DNA from: Roseofilum halophilum BLCC-M91
GTDB lineage: Bacteria > Cyanobacteriota > Cyanobacteriia > Cyanobacteriales > Desertifilaceae
Assembly: GCF_030068445.1 (NCBI RefSeq)
Contig: NZ_JAQPOK010000087.1
Coordinates: 1-49,262, forward strand
Reading direction: 5' to 3'
Length of the DNA: 49,262 nucleotides
Shown in pieces: positions 41,269 through 49,262 of this stretch (the stretch's first letter is position 1; each line of letters opens with the position of its first letter). The translations under genes were made by a program, and so were the position numbers. The notes under the pieces are model-generated. The model searched no databases. It saw only the letters and a list, made by a program, of their open reading frames with translations, and had not been told where the DNA came from.

Positions 41269-42537
41269 ATGCAGGGACAGTTAAGCGAGATTGATATTCG
41301 CAGCATTTTCCAGCTCATTGAGTTGGGACAGCGCACTGGGGAATTGTGTGTTGAGAGCTATAGTCCTCAACCTCATTTTAATCGAGGCGATCGCCCCCAG
41401 CGTCTGCCCCCTCAATGTTGGTTTGTTTTTTTTGCCAATGGCAAAATTATTTATGCCGGTTCAGATGCAGACAATTCTCTGGTGCGCCTACGTCATCATC
41501 TGCATCGCTATGGATTATCTACTACCCTCGATCCGATCAGGGTTCCCACCATTGCGGCCACGAATGCGCCGGAATATGGTTACCTGTGGGCGATGCTAGA
41601 AAACCACAGCCTCACCCCTGCCCAGGGAAGAAGTATCATTAAAAGCATGGTTCAAGAGACCCTATTCGATCTGCTCTCTTTGCATAATGGCTCATTTATG
41701 TTTGAATTGGGCCCTCCTTTAGCGCCCCAACTCACGCCTCTGGAAATTGGCCCCTTAGTTACGAAAGTCCTCAAACAGGTTCAAGAATGGAACCAACTCC
41801 ATCCCCATATTCAATCGCCCGATCAATGTCCTGTCCTCTGTGATGCCCCAGCCCTGAGCAAAAACCTGAACCCAAAGCGATTTAAGATTCTGTCGGCTTG
41901 GGCTAACAAACAAACCTCAATTCGCCAAATTGCCCGTTACTTAAATGGGGATATTCTCACGGTGGCCAAAGCGATGTATCCCTTTGTGCAAAAGGGCTGG
42001 GTTCAATTAACTTATCTGAGTTCTTCAGAATCGGATTGGATGCCCGAAGACCTCAAGCCCGTTCGCCCCCCCCGTGTTGTTTTTATTGATGATGGGGTAG
42101 CCTTATGTAAAGCGGTTGAACAGATTCTCAAAGCCAGTGGTTATGAAGTGGCAGGGATCACCAATCCTCTACGGGCCTTGAGTTTAGTGTTTCAACTCAA
42201 ACCGGATTTAATTTTGTGTGATATCGCCATGCCAGAATTAGATGGTTATGAAATCTGTGCGATGTTACGGCGATCGAGCCTATTTCGGCAAACTCCGATT
42301 GTGATGCTCACGGGCAAAGATGGGTTTATCGATCGCCTTAAAGCCCGGATGGTAGGAGCCACTGACTATCTGACCAAACCCTTTGGTCAAGGGGAGCTGT
42401 TGATGGTTCTGGAAAAATATATTGGCAAAGGAGGAGGAACTGACCCATCTCCCGATCGCATTCTTGATGATGCGATCGCCTCAGAACTCGACTTGGAACC
42501 CCTCAAGCCCCCCTCTGGAGACCTTCCCCAACCCTAA
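41269..42537 (+). CDS. hmpA: PatA-type response regulator HmpA
   Basis: The 422-residue product has an N-terminal PATAN/DUF4388 domain (about 1-180, LSEIDIRSIFQLIELGQRTG and FFANGKIIYAGSD), a middle winged-helix-like region (about 200-255) and a C-terminal REC domain (about 268-390, VVFIDDGVALCKAVEQ, phospho-acceptor Asp318, YLTKPFG). PatA/PixG/TaxP-type regulators act at the output of cyanobacterial taxis systems and influence pilus activity. It is the first gene of the hmpA-E run and has a J-box-like motif upstream. A proline-rich tail ends the protein. Confidence 0.9.
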   Translation: MQGQLSEIDIRSIFQLIELGQRTGELCVESYSPQPHFNRGDRPQRLPPQCWFVFFANGKIIYAGSDADNSLVRLRHHLHRYGLSTTLDPIRVPTIAATNAPEYGYLWAMLENHSLTPAQGRSIIKSMVQETLFDLLSLHNGSFMFELGPPLAPQLTPLEIGPLVTKVLKQVQEWNQLHPHIQSPDQCPVLCDAPALSKNLNPKRFKILSAWANKQTSIRQIARYLNGDILTVAKAMYPFVQKGWVQLTYLSSSESDWMPEDLKPVRPPRVVFIDDGVALCKAVEQILKASGYEVAGITNPLRALSLVFQLKPDLILCDIAMPELDGYEICAMLRRSSLFRQTPIVMLTGKDGFIDRLKARMVGATDYLTKPFGQGELLMVLEKYIGKGGGTDPSPDRILDDAIASELDLEPLKPPSGDLPQP

Positions 42538-42701
42538 CCCCTTTACCTTTTCCCTCTCTGACCTAAAAATCCAATTAAGTGGCCAGATAGGGCACTTTAT
42601 TCGATAAATTAGAGAGACTTGAAGCGCTCAACCCTAGTCAAGTGAGTTAGCCCTTCAACCCCAACTTTAAGGACACGATAGCAAAGTAGTAGGATACCCC
42701 T

Positions 42702-43067
42702 ATGAGTAGCGTTTTAGTAGTAGAAGATAGCCCCGCCCAACGGCAGATGATTATCGACCTGCTCAAAGAAAGTGGTCTCACAGTTACCACTGCCAGCGAT
42801 GGCGTAGAAGCGATCGAAAATATTCAAAGTAGTCTTCCCGATTTAGTGGTTTTGGATATTGTTATGCCCCGTATGAATGGTTATGAAGTCTGTCGGCGAA
42901 TCAAAAATGACAAAAAGACTCAGCATGTTCCTGTGGTCATGTGTTCCTCGAAAGGAGAAGAGTTTGACCGCTATTGGGGCATGAAACAAGGGGCAGATGC
43001 TTACATCGCTAAACCCTTTCAGCCTACCGAGTTGGTCGGAACAGTTAAACAACTTTTACGCAGCTAA
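42702..43067 (+). CDS. hmpB: CheY-like response regulator HmpB
   Basis: The 121-residue single-domain receiver has VVEDSPAQRQ (acidic pocket), phospho-acceptor Asp52 in VVLDIVMPR, the switch Ser pair in MCSSKGEEFDRYWG and Lys in YIAKPFQ. It is the PixH/HmpB-type regulator of the taxis locus. Its TAA stop overlaps the ATG of the CheW gene (TAATG at 43065-43069), so the two are translationally coupled. Confidence 0.92.
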   Translation: MSSVLVVEDSPAQRQMIIDLLKESGLTVTTASDGVEAIENIQSSLPDLVVLDIVMPRMNGYEVCRRIKNDKKTQHVPVVMCSSKGEEFDRYWGMKQGADAYIAKPFQPTELVGTVKQLLRS

Positions 43068-43645
43068 TGGCGAGCCTCAAGATTGCCCCTCAGAACGCCC
43101 AAACCGATAAGATTATGGTAGGTAATTCCGAATTATTCAATGAAGTTGACTCCGAACAGGTAACCGAGTTTCAGGAACTGCAAAATCCTGAAGGAGAGTT
43201 ACATCTGCGGTTTTTTCTGCCCTCTGGCCATGAACTGGCCCTGAGTGCTATTGGGATTAAGGAAGTGTTTGAATCTCCTCCGGATCGCATTACTCCGATT
43301 CCCAATGTCTCTCCCCTACTGTTGGGAACCATGAATATTCGCGGCCGGGTCATTTGGGTGGCTGACCTGGGACAGTTCCTCGGAGAGCAGACCCCCTTAA
43401 ATACCGATCGCTCCGAACTGCCCGTGATTGCGATCGAAGACCAAGATACTATGTTAGGTTTGGCCATAGATCGCATGGGAGGAATGGATTGGTTAGATGT
43501 GGAACAACTCCAACGAGCCACCAATATTGCTGATACCATGGAACCGTTTGTACGGGGCGAATGGGTCATTGATGAGGAAAACAACCAATATTTATGGTTG
43601 CTCAACCAAGTGGCTATTTTGCGATCGGCTCGTTGGGCAGCCTAA
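43067..43645 (+). CDS. hmpC: CheW-like adaptor HmpC
   Basis: The 192-residue product has a CheW domain from about residue 45 to 190, with the hallmarks LRFFLPSGHELALSAIGIKEVFE (in part), ITPIPNVSPLLLGTMNIRGRVIWVADLG (in part) and MLGLAIDRMGGM. CheW links the receptor HmpD to the kinase HmpE in membrane arrays. The N-terminal 45 residues are hydrophilic. The ATG overlaps the end of hmpB. Confidence 0.92.
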   Translation: MASLKIAPQNAQTDKIMVGNSELFNEVDSEQVTEFQELQNPEGELHLRFFLPSGHELALSAIGIKEVFESPPDRITPIPNVSPLLLGTMNIRGRVIWVADLGQFLGEQTPLNTDRSELPVIAIEDQDTMLGLAIDRMGGMDWLDVEQLQRATNIADTMEPFVRGEWVIDEENNQYLWLLNQVAILRSARWAA

Positions 43646-43770
43646 AATTGGTATAACCTGATAAACCTAAAGATCAACACACTTAACTATCAATCTGAGA
43701 TCATAATATAGTCAAAGCAAGTAAATTAAATCAACAAGTCAAACTATCGTGTTTTGGGGGAGGCTCTGGG

Positions 43771-46752
43771 ATGGATTATGCAACAGAATATCAACAAGCA
43801 GAAACGGCTTATGTTCAAGGACGCTATGAAGATGCGGCCTCAATTATCGATCACTTGGTAGAACACTTTCCCGACGATCCGAATTCTCATTTACTCAGAG
43901 GCCATATTTACTGTTATGGATTACAAGAATATACAGTTGCCCGTGAAGAATATGAATCAGTATTAAAAATCACTTCCGATCAAGTCTTTATGGATTATGC
44001 GAACCAAGGATTGGAAGATGTGGAACAATTCTCGACCTACCATACCATGGGAGCAGACTTTGAAGGAGATACCTCCAGTCAAATCCCCCCCATGGACGAC
44101 TTGGATGAGGACGAAATTGCTTCAGAATGGCAAGATTTAGACCTCCAGGGAGAAGAACAAGAAGAAGAAGTTATTCATACCGAAATGATGGGCAATCCTA
44201 CCCTAGGTGATGCCGAAAGTCTAGATGAATCTGCCTTGCTTGATGAAACCGATGAATTCATAGAAGAGGCAGATCTAGCAGATCTAGAAGCAGAACCGAC
44301 CTTCAACACCCCGGACGATTTAGACTTAGACGTAGAGGAAGCTTCCTGGAACGAAGAATTAGCCGAAGAAGATGACCCCTTTACCGTAGACCAATCCCAA
44401 CTCGAAGAATTCCAGGAAGAAGAAACCTTTGAAGATGATATCTTTGCCGGAGAATCCTTAGCAGAGTTACAAGAAGAATCCGATGACCTGCAAGAAGAAG
44501 CCTTCTCCCCCTTTGACACCGATGTAGATCTCATAGAAGAAACGGGAGAACTCTTAAATGGTGACGAAGGTATAGCCTTTGATCCCTCGGAATTTCCAGA
44601 CGAAGAACCCGCCTTCAATAGCAGCCCATCCGTTTCCGAAAACCTAGGGGTTGAAACCTCTGAACAAGAAGCCTTAGCTCCTGAATCTTCTGAGTTCGTA
44701 GAAGATCGGCCAACTCAAGGACTAACCATGGGAGAGAGTCCCACCTTATTTGTCGGTGGAACCTCTCACTCAGCCAATGGACATCAGGAAAATGGGGGAG
44801 ACATATCCCTGAGCAAAAATGGCCGTAATGGCTCAATGGCAAGCGATCAAACCCTATCAGATAGTCATCTCTGGCAAGGTATTGGCGATGAGGATAGTTT
44901 TGATGGCAATGGCACTCATTCCGAGGAAATCACGGATTTTACCGAAACCGGGTTTGATACAGAATCCGGTTTTCATACAGAAAGTTTTGGATTTGATGAC
45001 GATTTAGAACAATTTGACACAGAGTCAGAAGTCTCAGAAGCCAAAAATGGCAATGGGGCAGTGGATTTTCTCGATGAATTTGATGCCTTCGATGATAAAG
45101 TTCTGGATGAATTTTCTGGCTTTGATGAACCCTCATCAGATTTTTCCAAGGACTTTAAGGACAATTCCATGAATGGCATGAACACTCATGGATTCAAACT
45201 CGATGAAGATGCCGATCCCAGTGATGATAATTCCGCCTTGCTCGAAGAAGAGATGTTTAGTATCTCCAATAATACGGATACCATTCCCACCTTTGCGGGT
45301 AAATCTCAACGGCAAGTAGAACCGAGTGTCTCCGTAGATCAAGGGGTATTGAGCTTCTTTGATAATGCGCCTCTGATTAGTAAGAATGTTTATAGTGCGA
45401 TCGCCACTGGACTCAGTTCCGCCTTTGCCATTGCTGCCGTAATCTATGCTACAGCAAGTGATGCCAAAGCCTTTAGCAAACTAGCCATGATTATACTACC
45501 GGGCGGTTTATCCGGTGCAACCACTTACGTCCTAGGGCGAAAAGTAACAAGTCAGGTCAAACAAACTACGGACGAACTGCAAACCCAATTTGAAAAAGTA
45601 GCCTCCGGACAACTGGGAGCGCAAGCCACCGTCTATGGCGAAGACGAACTGGGCTATCTGGCAGAGAGCTTCAACGTCATGGCCAGAAACGTCCTCACCA
45701 CCATGAGTGAGTCCCAACGCAAAGCCGCCGAAAACGAATCCGCCAAAGAAGACCTGCAACGGCAAGTGATTCGCCTACTCGACGACGTAGAAGGAGCCGC
45801 TCGCGGAGACCTCACCGTTCAAGCCGAAGTCACTGCCGACGTACTCGGAGCCGTAGCCGACTCCTTTAACCTCACCATTCAAAACCTGCGGGAAATTGTA
45901 CAACAGGTTACCGTAGCCGCTCGGCAAGTGAACAAAGGCTCGGCAGAAAGTGAAGCCTTTGCACGGGGGTTAGCGGCTGATGCCTTGAGGCAAGCGGAAG
46001 AACTAGCGGTCACCCTGAATTCGGTACAAATGATGACCGACTCCATTCAACGGGTAGCAGAAAGCGCCCGCCAAGCCGAAGCCGTTGCCCGCTCTGCAAA
46101 TGACACCGCCCGCCGAGGGGGAGAATCCGTAGAGAGAACCGTAGCCGGTATTTTAGAAATTCGAGAAACGGTGGCAGAAACGACCCGGAAAGTCAAACGG
46201 TTAGCGGAATCCTCCCAAGAAATTTCCAAGATTGTGGCCTTGATTGCCCAAATCGCCTCCCGAACCAATTTACTTGCCCTCAACGCCAGTATTGAAGCCG
46301 CCCGTGCCGGAGAAGCCGGTCGCGGATTTGCCATTGTTGCCGATGAAGTCCGACAGTTGGCAGACCGGGCAGCTAAAGCGTCTAAAGAAATTGAACAAAT
46401 CGTATTGCAAATCCAAAGTGAAACGGCTGGGGTAATGCAAGCGATGGAAGAAGGAACTCAACAGGTCATTCAAGGGACAAACTTAGCCAAAGAAGCGGCG
46501 AAATCCCTAGAAGATATTATTCAAACCAATAACCGGATTGATGTCTTGGTGCGCTCCATTGCTGCTGATACCGTGGAACAAACGGAAACCTCACGAGCAG
46601 TAGCTCAGGTCATGCAATCAGTGGAATTGACTGCCCAAGAAACGTCTCAAGAGTGCGGACGGGTTTCACAGGCGTTGGCGAGTCTGGTGAATGTGGCACG
46701 GGATTTGCTCACGGGTGTGGAACGATTCAAAGTCGATCCCAAAAGCCGTTAG
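43771..46752 (+). CDS. hmpD: Methyl-accepting chemotaxis protein HmpD with acidic insert
   Basis: The 993-residue product has a TPR-like N-terminus (about 1-90, [25 protein letters not shown]), then about 400 residues very rich in Asp, Glu, Ser and Gly (about 95-515). A membrane region follows (about 535-590, [20 protein letters not shown] and [19 protein letters not shown]), two HAMP-like helical segments (about 590-720), and the signalling hairpin (about 760-975). The hairpin tip [34 protein letters not shown] (in part, residues about 833-866) is canonical for binding CheW and CheA. The start has an excellent ribosome site, GGGGGAGG, about nine bases upstream. The sensory region seems cytoplasmic, as no periplasmic ligand domain is visible. 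Confidence 0.92.
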   Translation: MDYATEYQQAETAYVQGRYEDAASIIDHLVEHFPDDPNSHLLRGHIYCYGLQEYTVAREEYESVLKITSDQVFMDYANQGLEDVEQFSTYHTMGADFEGDTSSQIPPMDDLDEDEIASEWQDLDLQGEEQEEEVIHTEMMGNPTLGDAESLDESALLDETDEFIEEADLADLEAEPTFNTPDDLDLDVEEASWNEELAEEDDPFTVDQSQLEEFQEEETFEDDIFAGESLAELQEESDDLQEEAFSPFDTDVDLIEETGELLNGDEGIAFDPSEFPDEEPAFNSSPSVSENLGVETSEQEALAPESSEFVEDRPTQGLTMGESPTLFVGGTSHSANGHQENGGDISLSKNGRNGSMASDQTLSDSHLWQGIGDEDSFDGNGTHSEEITDFTETGFDTESGFHTESFGFDDDLEQFDTESEVSEAKNGNGAVDFLDEFDAFDDKVLDEFSGFDEPSSDFSKDFKDNSMNGMNTHGFKLDEDADPSDDNSALLEEEMFSISNNTDTIPTFAGKSQRQVEPSVSVDQGVLSFFDNAPLISKNVYSAIATGLSSAFAIAAVIYATASDAKAFSKLAMIILPGGLSGATTYVLGRKVTSQVKQTTDELQTQFEKVASGQLGAQATVYGEDELGYLAESFNVMARNVLTTMSESQRKAAENESAKEDLQRQVIRLLDDVEGAARGDLTVQAEVTADVLGAVADSFNLTIQNLREIVQQVTVAARQVNKGSAESEAFARGLAADALRQAEELAVTLNSVQMMTDSIQRVAESARQAEAVARSANDTARRGGESVERTVAGILEIRETVAETTRKVKRLAESSQEISKIVALIAQIASRTNLLALNASIEAARAGEAGRGFAIVADEVRQLADRAAKASKEIEQIVLQIQSETAGVMQAMEEGTQQVIQGTNLAKEAAKSLEDIIQTNNRIDVLVRSIAADTVEQTETSRAVAQVMQSVELTAQETSQECGRVSQALASLVNVARDLLTGVERFKVDPKSR

Positions 46753-46846
46753 GACGAGAGGTTAAGCTGGAATGGGTGGCATCAGGGTGTACAACTGAAG
46801 GACGCTATCACTGACAGGATGCGAAGGTTAGGGGAGCAAAAGAACC

Positions 46847-49262
46847 ATGGATCAGGAACAATTAGACCGAATAATGGGCTACTTCTTAGAGGAAGCGAAA
46901 GATAATCTCAGGATCATTGAACAGGGATTGTTGAATTTAGCTGAAACTGTCCAGGATTCTGAACTGGTTAATGAAGTCTTTCGAGCTGCCCATTCGATTA
47001 AAGGCGGCTCGGCCATGTTAGGAGCCAGCAGTATAAAAAAAACGTCCCACCAGCTAGAAGATTATTTTAAGTTCATCAAAGACAGACCGACTCAGGTTAA
47101 CCCCAAATTAGAATCTTTACTGCTACAGGTTTTTGATGGACTCAGTGAGTTAGTGGAAAACTTAGAAGAGAGTGAAGGGGACTCTCATGCTAAGGATGCA
47201 GAAATTATGGCTTCCTTAACTCCCTTGTTTGAGAGTGTGAATCAGATGATCGCCATGGAGAACAATGGGGTAGATGCCACAGCAAAAGAGCCAAGGGGAA
47301 TGTTTCCTGCGATCGCAACACCATCAGTGTCCAGTTCAGTGTTAGCCTATAGAGCGTCTAACCTCCCCGATCCTGAAGAGAGCGCCAAGCATTTAGTTTT
47401 CCAGAGTGATGTGCCCACCCAATTACGGCAAATGCTCGAAGGGTTCAAGCAACCTGATACGGCAAAAAGTCGCAAAAAGTTAGCTCAAATCTGTTTTAGC
47501 TTAAGACAAGCGGGGGAAAACTTTGATATTAACCCCTGGGTGGAGTTAGTGAAATTGGCTCAAGGAGCGATCGCCAACAGGGATCATCTCTATGCCGATC
47601 TTGCCCCCATCATCATTAAAGAACTTAAAAGCGCTAGAGACTTGGTGTTAGCCGGTACACCAGAGCAGATTAAACCCAGTCAAGCGCTGTTAAATCTTCA
47701 ATCTGAACCGTCTCTTACCACGTCCCCAAGTGATGCTGAACTCGACACCTTATTAAGAATGGGAACCACTCCCCCAGAAGACACTGTACAGAATGCTTCC
47801 TCTAAAGGAGGGCGATCGGACAACACTCCCCCCCCACTCGATCCCCCCAGATCGTCATCACAACGCATCGGGCCAGAAGTTGGACTCAGTGAACTCAGCA
47901 CCTTAGCCGATCTATTTGAAGGAGAAACCTCAGATATTGAACTCGGTTGGGAAACAGACCTCTCTTCTGCTTCCCTAGAGGACACTGAAAACTTAGACTC
48001 CTCAGAAGTCGATGACATGGGTGACCTCTCCGATTTCTTAGTCGATGATTTTTCCAATGAGCGATCGGAAAAGACGACAGACAATTTAGGACAGAATCTA
48101 TCCAACAACGAACTTTTTAACTTAGACTCCGAAAACCCCGAAGATGATCTAAAAGACTTACTAGAAATTGAGCCAACCGTTATGTCAAATAATCAAAATA
48201 AACCTCAAGACCCTGAATTATCCGATTTGTTTGCGAATGATAATGACTTGGAATTATCCACCTCAAACAACTCTAATGATATCGATGAATTATTGCAAAT
48301 CGATATCGATTCATCAGAAAACGATCGATCCTTAGAAGACTTAGATTTTGAAATAGATGACACAGAACAAACCGAAAAATCAGACTTCAATTTAGATTTC
48401 GAGTCCAATTCATCACTTGAAGAATCGAAAAATTTATCTGAAATTGATAATCTTTTAGAAATAGAAGAAGAATCTAGCTCCGAAAACCTAGATCGTAATT
48501 TTGACAACTTCAATCAGTTGTTTGATGATTTGTCCGGAGATATAGAAACCACCAATAGTGGTGAATTAGAGTCAGAACTAGACGTGCAGCCAGACGACAC
48601 CAGCAGCGAGTCAGACGACATATTTGGATTAGAAGAATCCTCAACTGATGAATCCCTAGAGTTAGAAGACTTCAGTGACACAGAAGAATTAGGAGATCTT
48701 TCTCTCACCGACGACAGCAACAGCGAGTCAGAAGACATATTTGGATTAGAAGAATCCTCAACCGATGAATCCCTAGAGTTAGAAGACTTCAGTGACACAG
48801 AAGAATTAGGAGATATGTCTCTCACCGACGACAGCAACAGCGAGTCAGAAGACATATTTGGATTAGAAGAACCATCAGCAGATGAATCCCTAGAGTTAGA
48901 AGACTTCAGTGAAACAGAAGAATTAGGAGATATTTCTCTCACCGACGACAGCAACAGCGAGTCAGACGACATATTTGGATTAGAAGAATCATCAGCAGAT
49001 GAAGCTCTAGAGTTAGAAGACTTCAGTGACACAGAAGAATTAGGAGATATGTCTCTCACCGACGACAGCAACAGCGAGTCGGACGATATATTTGGATTAG
49101 AAGAACCATCAGCAGATGAATCCCTAGAGTTAGAAGACTTCAGTGACACAGAAAAATTAGGAGATATGTCTCTCACCGACGACAGCAACAGCGAGTCAGA
49201 CGACATATTTGGATTAGAAGAACCATCAGCAGATGAATCCCTAGAGTTAGAAGACTTCAGTG
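46847..49262 (+). CDS. hmpE: CheA-type histidine kinase HmpE (3' end outside window)
   Basis: The frame is open from an ATG with GGGGAG about ten bases upstream to the window edge, giving 805 complete codons. The N-terminal HPt domain (about 1-115) carries FRAAHSIKGGSAMLG with phospho-acceptor His49. A second helical, HPt-like region occurs at about 180-275. From about 285 on, the protein is an acidic, Ser-rich linker with recurring (D/L)LF or DIFGLEE motifs (LADLFEGE, LSDLFAND, LFDDLSG). From nucleotide 48594 it becomes a perfect-period 39-residue tandem repeat. The dimerisation, kinase and CheW-like domains expected of CheA must lie past the right edge. HmpE should autophosphorylate and pass phosphate to HmpA and HmpB. 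Confidence 0.9.
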   Translation, partial: MDQEQLDRIMGYFLEEAKDNLRIIEQGLLNLAETVQDSELVNEVFRAAHSIKGGSAMLGASSIKKTSHQLEDYFKFIKDRPTQVNPKLESLLLQVFDGLSELVENLEESEGDSHAKDAEIMASLTPLFESVNQMIAMENNGVDATAKEPRGMFPAIATPSVSSSVLAYRASNLPDPEESAKHLVFQSDVPTQLRQMLEGFKQPDTAKSRKKLAQICFSLRQAGENFDINPWVELVKLAQGAIANRDHLYADLAPIIIKELKSARDLVLAGTPEQIKPSQALLNLQSEPSLTTSPSDAELDTLLRMGTTPPEDTVQNASSKGGRSDNTPPPLDPPRSSSQRIGPEVGLSELSTLADLFEGETSDIELGWETDLSSASLEDTENLDSSEVDDMGDLSDFLVDDFSNERSEKTTDNLGQNLSNNELFNLDSENPEDDLKDLLEIEPTVMSNNQNKPQDPELSDLFANDNDLELSTSNNSNDIDELLQIDIDSSENDRSLEDLDFEIDDTEQTEKSDFNLDFESNSSLEESKNLSEIDNLLEIEEESSSENLDRNFDNFNQLFDDLSGDIETTNSGELESELDVQPDDTSSESDDIFGLEESSTDESLELEDFSDTEELGDLSLTDDSNSESEDIFGLEESSTDESLELEDFSDTEELGDMSLTDDSNSESEDIFGLEEPSADESLELEDFSETEELGDISLTDDSNSESDDIFGLEESSADEALELEDFSDTEELGDMSLTDDSNSESDDIFGLEEPSADESLELEDFSDTEKLGDMSLTDDSNSESDDIFGLEEPSADESLELEDFS
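48594..49262 (+). repeat. 117-bp in-frame tandem repeat in the hmpE linker
   Basis: Units start at 48594, 48711, 48828, 48945, 49062 and 49179 (the last is cut by the edge), exactly 117 bases apart, with only a few substitutions between copies. Each encodes 39 residues with DDIFGLEE, ESLELEDFSDTEELGD and SLTDDSNSES segments. The high DNA identity indicates recent duplication. The period is constant and there are no unique spacers, so it is not CRISPR. Confidence 0.96.

Noticed and set aside
48514-49206. 230-codon minus-strand open frame with Ser-rich repeats (and similar frames at 47698-48108 and 48205-48513)
   Set aside because: These are mirror frames of the acidic, Ser-rich hmpE linker and its 117-bp repeat, with no ribosome site or independent support.
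48594-49262. CRISPR-like array with 117-bp period
   Set aside because: There is no repeat-spacer division, the reading frame is kept throughout, and it lies inside a CheA-type gene.

Overview
The window looks like a chromosome segment from a motile, probably filamentous cyanobacterium (Oscillatoriales-like; this assignment is an inference). The evidence is a high density of GCGATCGC (HIP1-type) octamers, a separate atpB-atpE operon (ATP synthase beta and epsilon), the plastid/cyanobacterial ribosomal protein PSRP-3 (Ycf65), heptamer-type intergenic repeats, and a complete-looking hmp-type chemotaxis locus with hmpF for type IV pilus motility.

Layout. 1-3045 (minus) is the first 1015 residues of a large RTX-type calcium-binding protein that runs off the left edge. 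3470-8158 (minus) holds a hexose-6-phosphate mutarotase, a fused SpmA/SpmB-like membrane protein and the groES-groL operon with a perfect CIRCE operator. The atpB-atpE operon diverges from it at 8493-10476. 10607-23524 is a mixed housekeeping and accessory stretch: PSRP-3, a HAD hydrolase, a Uma2-family protein, purA-rplY, two alpha/beta hydrolases, a permease, a thioredoxin-TPR protein, an RDD/pentapeptide-repeat membrane protein and a DUF255 thioredoxin-like protein. 23609-26140 is an exported TPR-CHAT protein.

26347-38198 (plus) is a tightly spaced run of five multidomain signalling proteins. They are a CBS/PAS hybrid histidine kinase, a REC-GGDEF-EAL protein, a GAF/PAS kinase, a HAMP hybrid kinase and a REC-histidine kinase. 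Three of them end in the same roughly 55-residue C-terminal module.

38315-49262 is the motility/taxis locus. hmpF and a conserved hypothetical gene lie on the minus strand. Diverging from them on the plus strand are hmpA (PatA-like), hmpB (CheY), hmpC (CheW), hmpD (MCP) and hmpE (CheA, cut by the right edge). A sequence resembling the SigJ 'J-box' lies upstream of hmpA. The visible hmpE linker contains a 117-bp in-frame tandem repeat that continues past the window.

In functional terms, the right third is devoted to environmental sensing, cyclic-di-GMP and directional gliding by type IV pili. The left part carries core functions (protein folding, ATP synthesis, purine synthesis, ribosome) and a probable secreted surface protein. 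I saw no rRNA, tRNA, CRISPR array, transposase or prophage gene.
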